From contig JAHQIY010000003.1 of assembly GCA_019054805.1 (NCBI GenBank), positions 4,712,001 through 4,776,000 on the forward strand: 64,000 nt of DNA, given 5' to 3'. The notes beneath the pieces were generated by a model. The model did not search any database, was not told where the DNA came from, and saw only the letters and a program-made list of their open reading frames with translations. This DNA comes from Brachionus manjavacas (taxonomy: Eukaryota; Rotifera; Eurotatoria; Ploima; Brachionidae). The position numbers and the translations under genes were made by a program. Positions within the stretch are counted from its first letter, which is position 1. Each line of letters begins with the position of its first letter. Shown in pieces: positions 11,653 through 22,900 of this stretch.

Positions 11653-11742
11653 AGATAATCAATAAGATGCAGTAGCCTCTGTGTAAGATTAAAGTCTTTG
11701 CTCAAAAAGGTACTGGAAAAAGAGATGTGCGTCTCCCCATTA
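11653..11742. repeat. 90-bp dispersed repeat, copy 1
   Basis: Shares a block with 51,334-51,424 in the same orientation: GATGCAGTAGCCTCTGTG, then a CTCAAAAAGGTACT.GAAAA core and CTCCCCATTAT. It sits directly left of the LINE fragment at 11,755, whereas copy 2 lies about 95 bases right of the other LINE, so it is unlikely to be a fixed part of that LINE. On the opposite strand copy 2 has a sequence resembling a polymerase III B box (GGCTCGAATCA), so a SINE-like origin is possible but unproven. Confidence 0.6.
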
Positions 11743-11754
11743 TTAAATTTTATT

Positions 11755-12400
11755 ACTAATAAATTCCAAAGTAAATAGTGTGAAAGTAAGTAGGGTATTT
11801 GGTTTGTTAAAGCGAACGTTTACAAGAAGAGAGGAAAGACTGTGGGTAAGATTGTATTAATCCATGGTGAGACCCCACCTAGATTACGCAGTGCAGGTTT
11901 GAAATCCAAGTATGAAAAGGGATGTGAATGCTTTGGAAAAGGTGCAAGAGAGGGCAGCAAAAATACCTTTGTCTGTAAGAAACATGTCGTATGAAATGAG
12001 GCTGACGAAATTAGGACTGACAAAGCTAAGTGAAAGAAGAGTGAGAGGGGACTTGATTGAAAGGTACAAATTAGGGAATGGAATAGAAAAGGTAGGCTTG
12101 GTAAAGAATCTAGTGAATAGATCAGAAAACAAGGGTCCAGCCCGGGCATTAAGAGGAAATAGCATCAGAGTCCAGAGAGTAAGCGCCAGAAATGTATTTT
12201 TCTTGAACAGAGTAGTTCCGCATTGGAATAAGTAGCCAGAAAATGTGATGAAATCTAAGTCAACCGCTAATTTTAAAATGGCTTTTTTTAAGTTCAATGT
12301 GATCGGCTGCTATAGCTTTACACGGCCAATTGGCAGTGATGGGCTCAGACACTCTACATGATAGGTGTTGCAGCAAGAACTACTATTACTACTCCTAATT
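11755..12400 (+). mobile_element. LINE 3' fragment (CR1/L2/Jockey-like reverse transcriptase end)
   Basis: 5'-truncated non-LTR retrotransposon remnant. Conceptual translation shows the region that follows the catalytic domain: VFGLLKRTF, then MVRPHLDYAVQV.NP, LEKVQERAAK, the RVRGDLIERYKL helix and the C-terminal block VFFLNRVVPHWNK. Stop codons interrupt it at LY*SMV and VQV*NP (a W-to-stop change), so it is dead. The tail ends in CTACTATTACTACTCC, similar to the TACT-rich tail of the LINE at 49,885-51,240. The two look like related but not identical families. Confidence 0.85.
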
Positions 12401-12457
12401 AAAATGTAATTTTCTGTTTTTTTTTGGGTAATGTTCAATTTGTGATCAAATGTTTAC

Positions 12458-13069
12458 TTAACACAAGAAGCAGCAACGAGTCAAAATTACTCTTTTTCGA
12501 TTTTTGGCCGCTAAAATCTAAGTCAATTTTTGCTATTTGAGCACAATTTTTTTTTTCAGCATAAAAATAAGAATTACTTTCTAAATTAACTAAATTCAAA
12601 TAAAAAAAATATTTCCTTTGTACAAAATCAAGTATATACTACTAGAAGCACCAAAAAGAGTCATTTTGACTCGTTTTTTAATTAAAATTTTGAATTTATC
12701 TACAAAATCAATGGATGAGTCATAAAATATTTATAAAAAGTATACAAATCTTTAAAAACTGACTTAAATCCTAATACTTGAACGAAGATAAGCAAATTTA
12801 AAAAATGCAAAAATTAAAGTTTGCGTATTTTCCATGAAAGACGAAAAATTTGTTCAAAAAGGAATGAATTCAGTAGAAGATAAAATGTTTTCAAGAAACT
12901 TTTTTTTAGCCAAATTTTTATTTTTACTCAATTAAAATTAAGTTTTGAATAGATTTATCCAAATAATAAATTATTATCCATTTTTATCCATTAGATTCTA
13001 TTAAAACAAGCCATTCTGACTCGTTTTGGTGATTCTAGTAGTTAAAAATTTTGGTGCTTCTAGTGTTAA
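12458..13069. mobile_element. Non-autonomous TTAA-flanked inverted-repeat element (piggyBac-like)
   Basis: A 604-base segment (12,462-13,065) bounded by TTAA at 12,458-12,461 and 13,066-13,069. The left end reads CACAAGAAGCAGCAACGAGT and the right end, on the other strand, CACTAGAAGCACCAAAATTT. Internal copies of CTAGAAGCACCAAAA and of AGTCA...TGACTCG occur near 12,640 and 12,690 and again at 13,000-13,040. TTAA duplication and CAC ends are typical of piggyBac; no transposase is encoded. Several TGTGATCA motifs lie just outside both ends. Confidence 0.55.
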
Positions 13070-16000
13070 TCTGTGATCAGTAAAATCATGTCCGGTTGGA
13101 AAACATCGAATTTTTAATGATCACATAATTTGTGATCAAAATTAATTCAAAGGAAAATTTCGTGCACTAAAAAAAATTCTTGATGATCTATTATATTTAT
13201 TTGTGATCATTAAATATCTCTTTGGAATTAAAAAAAAAATATATAATATAATAGCTAATTTTTTTTAGCCACGTGCAATTTAATATTTAACTCATTTTTC
13301 ATTAATTGATTTCATATGGGACATGGAGCTCAATCCAAATGTTTGCTCAAAGCTTTATGTGCAGCATCTTGAATGGTTAATGAAACAACTGGAGTATCGA
13401 TGGGACAAATTTTTTAAATTGATCAGCTTATTTGAAATTATTTGATCCTAAATTACAAATTTTGGAATTTATTTTTTTTAGATCTGTAACTAAACACTCA
13501 AAATTAATCTCCGAGTTAGCATCAGAAGAAATAGCATCCCTTTTTTTACTTTGACTTTTAGCGATTGTAGCGACATCATTAAGTGCATTGATTTTATCAC
13601 AATCATTGATATCTTTATAAAATTCATTCAATCCACCTTCGGACCCCAAGCTATTTGTTAAAAAAATTTATACACTTCTTTTCTAGCTTAGAAATATGAT
13701 CATATTTTGATCAAAAATTGGAAATGATCCTTTTTTTTCTACATCGAGTATCATTTGAATATGTTTGGCTACCACCTGTTCTTTCATCATGATAAATAAA
13801 CCTTACTAGACCTCACTTAGAATATACCGTTTTTAGTGAACTTCATTAAAAATTGGATTCCATAGAGGGCTCAATCTAGATACAACTTCATTTAGAAAAA
13901 AATGGATTAGCAGTAGTAATAGTAGTTTACTACGGTTAAGCATTCTAATGTATAATTCATAAATAAAAAAGATAATATAAAGCAATTTTAAAATTGAGTA
14001 AGATTTTCCCAAAACTTGAATCATATTCATCGATCAGTATAACAACTAATGAAATAGAATGACTCAGTTCTGTCTCTTGTTTTAGGTGTAAGCTACTTGA
14101 AGGCCTCTTGATTTTTGGTGTTGAAGGAAGTATGATATTGTAGTTTTAAAATAGGGCTAACTGCGGAGTTTTAAATGACTTGATATTAGCTTGTGGGAAT
14201 GAGTGAACAAGGAAATGATAATTAAGAATAGATCGAACTTAAAATTTATGAAGGCTTCCTAAAGTTTTAAAATCTAGAGACCTTTTTTTGTTTGAAAAAA
14301 TCTTAACTTTTCTTTGATTTTTTAATTTTGAACTATTTGAATTATAGGATATTTAATATCACTAAAAATGTCTTCTAGACAAATTATTCAAATGCCTGTT
14401 CGTTTTGTTCTCTTTCACAATAAATTTATAATTTAAAACAAAAAATATAAAAAATTCAATCAAAACTTAAAAAGTCTAATTTTAGTTTGTTATGCGTTAT
14501 TAAAATTTTTCCTTTCTAAAATAAGATAAAAATTTCTACCAATTTAATTGAATGAGACACTAAGTTTTGAATACAGTCAAGATGTAGAATGCCCAAGTTT
14601 TTGTGAGCCGAAATTAAAAAAAATATATAAATAGATTATATTATTGTTTTTTGTATAGTGACGTCATAATTTCGTTTTAAATTATGAATTTTATTCATTA
14701 TTTTTCGATTCGTAAAACTCACAAAAAATGTAATTTTTTATTGATCCTGGTAGCTAAATTTCAATATCATTAGAATTTCAGAAAAGTCTAATCGCATAAT
14801 TAACTTACCTAAAGTAACTAGTTTTATTTTTTCATAAATTTTAAATTTTTAACAACCCTAAAAAAAATATGTTTTTTTATTGATAATTTATAATAAATTT
14901 TTTTAATTTAAGTTCAACGCCAATTGCATTTAAATTCAGATTGGTTTTTAAAAGAAAAGATATTAAAAATAATTCGAAAATAATAATTGAAATTTGTACA
15001 TAAATATAATTTGTTTTTAAATAATTTTTTTAATCAATTATTTAAATAAAAAGGAAAAAGTTCATAAAAAACAAATTCTTTTGTTTAATGATAAGCTATG
15101 AATTAATTTTCAATTATGATTCAGGAAAAATTGCTTGAAAATTTTAGCTAAAATTGTGTATAGCAAAAAAAAGCTTAATGAAATCATTTATTTCGAGTTG
15201 ACATTTATTTATTAAAAAATAATGAAATTTAAACTCTTTAATTGCTTTTAAAACTTGGTTTAACTTTTCGCTACAAGTATTGTTTCTAATCTTTTTTCTT
15301 TAACTAATCTAGTTAATTGTGAAAGAAAATTTTCTACTTTCTTTTTAGGGCTCAATAAAGGATTTAAAACAAGATTATTTAATAATTTTTATGCGAACAA
15401 AAATAAACTTTTGCCATTAAAATATGCTTTTATTGAATTTAAATCTGAGATCTAGAACCTAAATTTTTAATTTTAGCCTTATTTAATTCTTATATGAAAA
15501 TTTTCTTTTAATTACTCAAAAGGAATGCTATCTACTTTTCTAGTTGTCCATAAAAGAAGCTTTTGAATTGATTGTCGAAAAAAATAAAATAAATGTAAAT
15601 GTTTTTTTTTAATTGTTAAACAATTTCTCTTGGTCAAATAAAAGTAAAACTGGGTTATCCAGATTTGATTTTTCAATTTTAAAAATAAAAGGCTTCATCT
15701 GCACTAAAAGTATTTTTTTTATTCCTAAAAACAACAAATTAAAAATAATAAAATTATTAATTTTGTGGCAAAAAAGTTTTGTTTTGTTTTATTTATTTTT
15801 TTTCGGCCGCTAATACCCGAGAAGTCTAAAAATCTTCGTTATAACATTAAATGAAAACAAATAATTTTTTTTTGGTTATTTTAACCTTTTAATATGTTAT
15901 TTTATTAATAGCTCGTTTTAAATATTTTATTAATTACACTGAATCTTAGGAAAAAATAAGTAAAAAAAAGAAATGAAAAAGCTAGAGTCAAAATTTTTTT

Positions 16001-17843
16001 AACCATCAAGAGATGTTTAAATTTTTTATTTACTAAAAATGAAAACAACGAGTTTTTATTATTCATTTTTATCCTTTGTACAATCCTGTGCTATTATGAA
16101 TTTAAAATTAATTAATTCAATGCTACTTAATTATTATTAAAATTAACTTTATCTCAAATTTAGCATTAATTTTTTGACATTAAATTATGGAAGAAAAAAT
16201 ATTGGATAGATTTCGTTAGGTTTTTATTTGATGTTTAATTTAGGAAAAAAAGCTCTAAAAACTTCTCGAGTCTTCTATTGATGATGTTGTAAGAAATTGG
16301 AACAGCTAACATGTAAAATTTAAAAGGATTTTAAACATGGAAGCAAATCCTTTAAAAAAAATGGAGAACTTTTGCAGATTTTCTAAAAAAAATTTATTTT
16401 TCATTGACTGGGAAATGACAAGAGTGGAAAAATGTATAAAGCCAGTAACTATTTAAATAGATATTCAAGGGCTATTTTGTTCACAATACAGAATCGAATG
16501 AAGTCGAGAATACACAAGTCAATTGATTGAACGCAGAGAAAGACATTCACTCTTCTAACTAAACAGGTCGTCCACAAATAGTTAAAGAAAGTAGAATGAT
16601 TACACAACTCTTTTACAGAAAGGTTTTAAAATAAGGGGATTTATCAAAAGGATTTTCGATCTTTTTCAAAATTCAAATTTTCGATTTTCAATAACATAAA
16701 TTCAACTTTTAAAGACTTTGCTGCAATAAAATGCAAGATTTTTTCAAACAACTATGTAATTAAAAAACAAAACATTGATCATATTTTTTTTTATATTTTC
16801 TATTGTATAATCAGAGTTGTTTAAAAGTCTGAACTTATTTAAAAAATAAAAATAAAGGCTGGACATTGACTTGACTTGAGACCTGTGATCTTTAAACAAG
16901 TCTGTTTATAATGAATTTAATAAATAAATTATTAATCAGTTTCTTGAGGCATGGGCAAGTTGATTAGCCCTGAATCTCATTTTCAGAAAGGTGTTTAAAA
17001 AAAGGATTTATAACTTTTTCACCATTAATGTTACTAAGTAAAAATAAAAACAAAATTTGTTATTACCATTACAATCATTATTTTGTTAGCAGGAACGAAA
17101 AAATAAAATTATCTTTTCTTTCTTTTGCATTTAAATTAAATTTTTTTTGAATGGGTCGTATTAAAGAGTACATTTTTTCAAGCATTTATTTTTCACAGGA
17201 TTTTTATAAGTTAACCTCAAGTCAAGTTTATAATTAATTTTTATGACGTTTAATTAATTAAAATTGGCGATTATTGAAAAATTATGATGAATTGACTAAA
17301 ATAAGCCTTAAAACGAAAAGAATAAATAATAATTTGAAATTCTTTTCTTATTTTTACCTCTTGTTTACATTTTCATTTAAAAATATAAATAAATTATTTA
17401 TTTCTGAAAATAGTAGTAGTAGTAATAGTAAGTTGAAGCAACGCCTATATGGCGTTAAATTTGCTAGTCGCACACAATATGCTTAAAAACTAAATAAAAT
17501 AAATACATTTTTTACCATAAATCTATTTGGTATTTTCCTAAGTAAAAATCATATATTTTTTGACTTATCAATAAAACTTTTAATCTTTTCATTTACTAAA
17601 ATTTTTAAAAATTTTTTTGAATACTATTCATTTATTAATAACCTTTTAATAATCAAAATACATAATTTTCATAATTAAATTTTCATGGAAAAAATAAATC
17701 CAAAATATTAAAAAGATATTCAAACTTTTTATTTTGATTATTAAAAAATGATGAAAAATAATAAGTTTTAAGCTTTAAATTTTATGATTTCTATATTTCA
17801 GAAAATTAAAAAAAAACTATTCCAATTATTTGGAAATCGAAAT
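13070..17843. other. Gene-poor region
   Basis: About 4.8 kb without a recognisable gene. Two coding-looking fragments with no family assignment occur close together: plus strand 13,324-13,443 (starts MELNPNVCSKLY) and minus strand 13,428-13,649 (73 residues, polar). TGTGATCA-type motifs recur at 13,070-13,210. An AGTAGTAGTAGTAATAG microsatellite lies at 17,411. The rest is AT-rich sequence. Confidence 0.45.
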
Positions 17844-18960
17844 AGTTTAAATTTTTGTGTTTGAATTACAAAATGTATCCAAGGTTGAAATAACATTGAA
17901 AAAGTGCGATGTTTCAAATTATTTTTTCAGTTTAAAATAAAAAAATATTTTTAAGTTAATATTGCAAGCATTTTCATATTTGAAATTAAACTCGATAATC
18001 AAATAGAATGAGTTTAATTTTTGTTTGGAAATTTTAAAAAATATATTGAAAATTATTTTTTTAACTTTTAAATAATTTTTTTATTTATCTGTTTATTTAT
18101 ACCGAGCTAATGCTACTTCAGAATAATAATATATAAAAAAAATTAAAAATAAACTTAAATTAGACAAGAAAAAAAAAAAAAATTCATTAAGATGAAAATT
18201 TTTATTCAATCGTTGAAAAACTTGGTCTAGTCGACTAGGTGAACTATAGTTTACCTATTATGCGAAAAAATCTTGTTCTCAGGTTTTCTGAACTATTAGT
18301 TCACCTAATTTTTTTGTTCACGTAAAGGTGAACCAATATAGAAATAGGTGAACAAATTGAATAAAACTATTTAAAAAATGAACAATCGAAGTTGATAATT
18401 TTTTGTTTTTTTTGTAAATTTAAAGGAACTTTAGAAATAGCATTTTCTTGAATCTGGTTGACCTGGTGTTAACATAGATTCATCTAAAAATCGCAAAATA
18501 ATACCTATTCCGCTCAACTTTAATTTTTTTTTATCTAATTGTTTTTTTTTCCTATCTTATTTTTTAATATTATATTTAGCTTTTTCCTAAATAGATGAAA
18601 AAACTCAAAATAGGTGAAGTAAAATCTGATAACAAGTAACTAGCCCTTGAAAACTTTTTTTTTTTTTTTTATAAATTTTGACTTTAGTGATAATTAACGT
18701 TCGTTTGGTGCATTTTAAAAAATACTTAATGGAAAACAGAGCGTAGATAGTTTTTTAAACTACAAATATTATCTTTAGGGATCATCATATCACAAACCCA
18801 AAGTCACAATTTATAAAAAATAAACAAAATTTTTCATGTTTGTAATATTAACTTAAAATTATTTTTTTATTTTAAACTGAAAAAATAATTTGAAACATCG
18901 CACTTTTTCAATGTTATTTCAACATTGGATACATTTTGTAATTCAAACACAAAAAAAACT
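17844..18960. mobile_element. Non-autonomous element with ~115-bp terminal inverted repeats
   Basis: Left arm about 17,844-17,965 and right arm about 18,838-18,960 are reverse complements over about 115 bases with only a handful of differences; both include GTGTTTGAATTACAAAATGT, AATAACATTGAAAAAGTGCG and TTCAAATTATTTTTTCAG. The interior of about 870 bases has no ORF but includes a cluster of AGGTGAAC/GTTCACCT motifs (18,231-18,350). A degraded relative of the left arm and adjoining interior lies at 37,662-37,770, showing that this is a dispersed family. Target duplication could not be fixed because the flanks are A/T only. Confidence 0.7.
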
Positions 18961-19029
18961 AAACCAAATGAAAAATAAAATTATTTGAAATATTGCACAA
19001 AAAATCTAAAAATATGAAAATGTAAAACT

Positions 19030-19245
19030 GTAAAATTTTTCACATTTTGCCGATGATTTTATCAATTTTTTATTTAAAACAGTTCTAAGTTGTTGAATCT
19101 GTTATATCCTCAGGTAGTTTGTTCTAATTATGACTAAGTGGTTAGTAAAGAATTTGAATCATTGAGAACAATTTTTTGCATTTTCTCTTATTAATCTAAA
19201 AGAGTGACCTCTGGAAACTCCACTTTGAAACTTGTGAGGTACAGC
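19030..19245 (-). mobile_element. LINE C-terminal remnant
   Basis: On the minus strand, fragments of the end of a non-LTR reverse transcriptase can be read: RGHSFRLIREN, FKFFTNHLV, then in another frame NKLPEDITDSTT and CFK. These match the RGHS...FF.NRVV..WN.LP..VV.A block that closes CR1/L2/RTE-like proteins. At least one frameshift and one stop are present. Short, old, host-inert. Confidence 0.7.
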
Positions 19246-19932
19246 AAAATCAAAATAAAATAGAAAAAGTAAAATAAAATGAGCTTTTATTTTTATTCTA
19301 TTACTTTGTGATGAAAAAAATTAATTTGATACCTTATAAAATTGATCCCAAAAAACTTTATCTTAAAGTAGTATTAAAATTTAATTTAATAGTATTAAAA
19401 TTAATAATTATAAAAAGAAATAATTCGAAGCTTAAAATTGACTATAAATATAAATGAAATCTCCAAAATTCAATTAAAAATGTTAAAAAATCCTGCTTTT
19501 ATAATCAGCTTAATTCGCTTGTTGTTTATGGTTATTTTAACTGATTTTCAAAATATGATTATTTACATCATAAGTCCGGAAAAACAGAACAGATGACAAG
19601 AAGGCGTCTTTATAAAAAAACAAAAAAAATGGCATTAAATTTAGGAACAAAAATTTGATTCTATTTTTTGTATGTAAATAAATAAAATGCATATTTTGAT
19701 TTATTCCAAAAATTAAACTAGTCGAACTCTTACTAAGCTAAAAATTGAAATGATGTCTAAATACAATTTTATTAAAATCGTTAAAATTTTTTCTGAAAAA
19801 ATTGCACAAACATGTCATCTAAACAATTATCCGTAAATGAAAAAAAATAAATTGCTATTATTTAATTAATACTTTATTTTTGTGGCCAAAATAATAGCAA
19901 AATTAAAAAGATTATTAATTTTAATTCACATT
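19246..19932. other. Spacer downstream of IARS2
   Basis: AT-rich sequence containing the IARS2 3' untranslated region. Nothing else recognised. Confidence 0.45.
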
Positions 19933-22900
19933 CTAAATGTTTAGAACTTGTTTACATCTGGTGCATAGTTGTTCATTTTGATCACAGATAAATCTCCTGC
20001 ATCTGGAGCATGCAATTTTTTTCACTTTTTTAACTTTCAGATTTATTGAATTTTCAATAGAAGCTTCTTTTTCAAGATTAACATTGACGTCAGAACTTCC
20101 GAAGCATTCCGTAAGCCAATTATAAGATCCAATATTTTTCCTAATGTAATCTAGTCTCTTAAAGCTTGAAGGATCACAATCTAAAAAAATTTCATACATG
20201 GCTGAATTATCCGATTGAGTTTGTTCATGAAAACGGCTTCTTAAAAATTCAATCAGATCAAAAAGCTCCAGAATTTGTTCATTTTGCCACGCGTTGTCAC
20301 ATTCAAACCCAAAATCACTACGGAATAGAGAAGACTCTTGATCATTACGGTTTAAAACCGAATAGTGAAAAGCCTCCTCGGCCAAGTGTGGCATAACGGG
20401 TCCAATCATTACCAACAATTTAGTCAACAAGTAATAAATAGCAGTTTGAGCACTGCGTCGTTCCAAGGAATCACCTTTCGCACAATACAATCTATCTTTT
20501 GTTGATTTGATGTAAAAGCTGCTAATTTGACTCAACAAAAAATTCTCTACTAAATTTATAGATTTGCTAAGATTCATGTCTTCATAATTCTGGTAGACAA
20601 GATCGCTTAAGCTACCCAATTTGGCAAGGATGTATTTGTCTATGGGCCACATGCTGTCATAGGCTAACAAATCGGTTGATTTGAAGTCGTACAAATTGCC
20701 GACTAAAAATCTTAGAACAGATCTCATTTCGAATGTTCTCTTAATAAATTTTTCCATTATTTGTGCTCCAATTTGAATCTGAGGCTTGTGGTGTTCATGA
20801 GCGATCCAAAATCTGAGTGCATCAAGGCCAGCTTGAGGCAATTTATTCGCAATACCTCTAACTGCTTGCAGAGGCTCCACAACATTTCCGACAGACTTGG
20901 ACATTTTTCTATTTTGTTCATCGACCACAAATCCATGAACCAGCAGGCTTTTGTATGGAGTGGTCTTGTTCAGAGCCACGCTGAGCAAAATTGATGCCTG
21001 AAACCAGCCAGAAAATTGGTCAATGCCCTCACAGTACAAATCAGCTGTTTTTTGGTCACCCAAAATCGAGTTAAATGAACTTCCACTGTCAAACCAAATA
21101 TCAAAAATGTCTCTTGATTTGGACAAGTTTGTCTGAATTGATTCAAATAAAATTTTGTCATGTTTTTTTGACCACCAAAAATCAATGTTACCTTCTTGCA
21201 CAATTAAGTCTTTGACTTTTTTGATTAAATTTTTGTCTACAATCGGGTGTTTTTGGTCCTTATCATCGATATCGTACAGACACGGAATCGGTAGACCCCA
21301 TGATCGTTGTCTCGATATACACCAATAGGGCCGTGATGACAGAGTAGCTATCATAGAATTAGAAACATTATTTGGTCTGATTTTGACGTCCTTTAAGCTT
21401 TCTAAAGCTTTTTCTTTTAAACTGTTCGTGTCTATAAACCATTGCATCGATGAGCGAATGATGCAGGGTTTTTTAGTTCGCCAATCGTATGGATACGAGT
21501 GTATATGGTCATGTTGGCCTAAAATTGACTCACCGAGGATTTCTTTTATACGCTCAAAGGTGTCTGTGTCCAGAGCTAGTTTGCCATTGAGACCAAATCG
21601 GTTAAGAATTGCATCATCGCTAGTGTAACGGCCTACCTCATCAATAACACAATTTGTGGCTAAATTGTGTTTTAATGCTAGTTTGAAATCATCTTGGCCC
21701 AAAGCAGGCGCGATATGGACCAAACCGGTGCCTTGTTTTGAGCCCACATGATCACTAGGAAGCAAAGGGAACAAAGCTGAAGAAGAATCTGAAAATGGAC
21801 TCGTATAAAGCGATTCAGAGAAGAGCCTGCCTTCGAATTGAGCGTCCATCACATGTGAATTTTGGAAAAATGGTACTTTTTCAATCACATGATTAATCAA
21901 ATCAGCCTGGATTATATAAACTTGGGTGGTGTTCAAAGTGACAAGACCATATTTCATCGACGGATTGAATGCTATTGCTCTATTACATGGTAAACTCCAT
22001 GGTGTAGTGGTCCATATAGGTGCATATAATTTTTGATTTGACCCTAAAAAATGATCAAATACAATTATTAAAAATATTCATTTTTGGCGGCCACCTGTCC
22101 GGCCATTAAAATACGGCCGGCCATAAAAGCGGCCATGGACCGCCATTTGGACCGGTCGTTTTTTGGACCAGCCGGCGGCCAAAATTGCCGGTCCAAAATA
22201 CGGCCAGAATAATTTCCAAAAAAAAATAAGAGCTTTTTTTTCTTAAATAAAAATTTGGCCGCGTCCGGTCCAAAAAACGACCGGTCCAAATGGCGGTCCA
22301 TGGCCGCTTTTATAGCCGGCCGTATTTTAATGGCCGGACAGGTGGCAGCCAGATTTGGACCGCAAGTTGGCCGGCGCCCAACACTAAATTTGAATCAGTT
22401 TATTTTCATAATTTACTATCAAATATTCGTAAGATTTAGAAATGATTTTACCAAATTTTGTTTTATTTTCCAAGCAAAAAATTAAATAACTAACGGGTGT
22501 TCAAAAAAGAAAAATTCGAAAGAAAAAAAATATGTTCTTATTGACCAAATTTAATCAAATTTTGTAGAATTATTTGATAGACCTTATCAGTTATGAAAAT
22601 TAAAGAATCTAGTTGTTCCATGGTTAACTAAAACAAAAAGACCACCTAGAACACCATTACTTATAAATCACATAGGTCCTCTAATTTTTATCAAGATAAT
22701 ATATTCTTTTTCACAATGGCATTATATTGATAAAAATTGTGAGTATATAGAATATACAATACTCTAAATCCTTCTAAGAAAAGAAAAAGTGCATTGGCAC
22801 ATCAGATCAACAAAAAGGAGGAGTTCAGAAGGTCCAGCTGGCACAGTTAGGGGACATTGCTCGAGAATTATCACCCAAAATTTATATATTAGAACCTGGA

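Noticed and set aside
17274-17486. 70-residue plus-strand ORF
   Set aside because: Ends in an AGTAGTAGT microsatellite and is otherwise K/F/N-rich noise.
19933-21957. Treating the 674-residue frame as the whole isoleucyl-tRNA synthetase
   Set aside because: It lacks HIGH and the N-terminal catalytic half, which are found in upstream exons joined by valid splice sites.
22068-22485. Two ORFs on opposite strands with similar peptides (DRSKWRSMAAF)
   Set aside because: They are the two arms of the GC-rich inverted repeat read in both directions, not genes.
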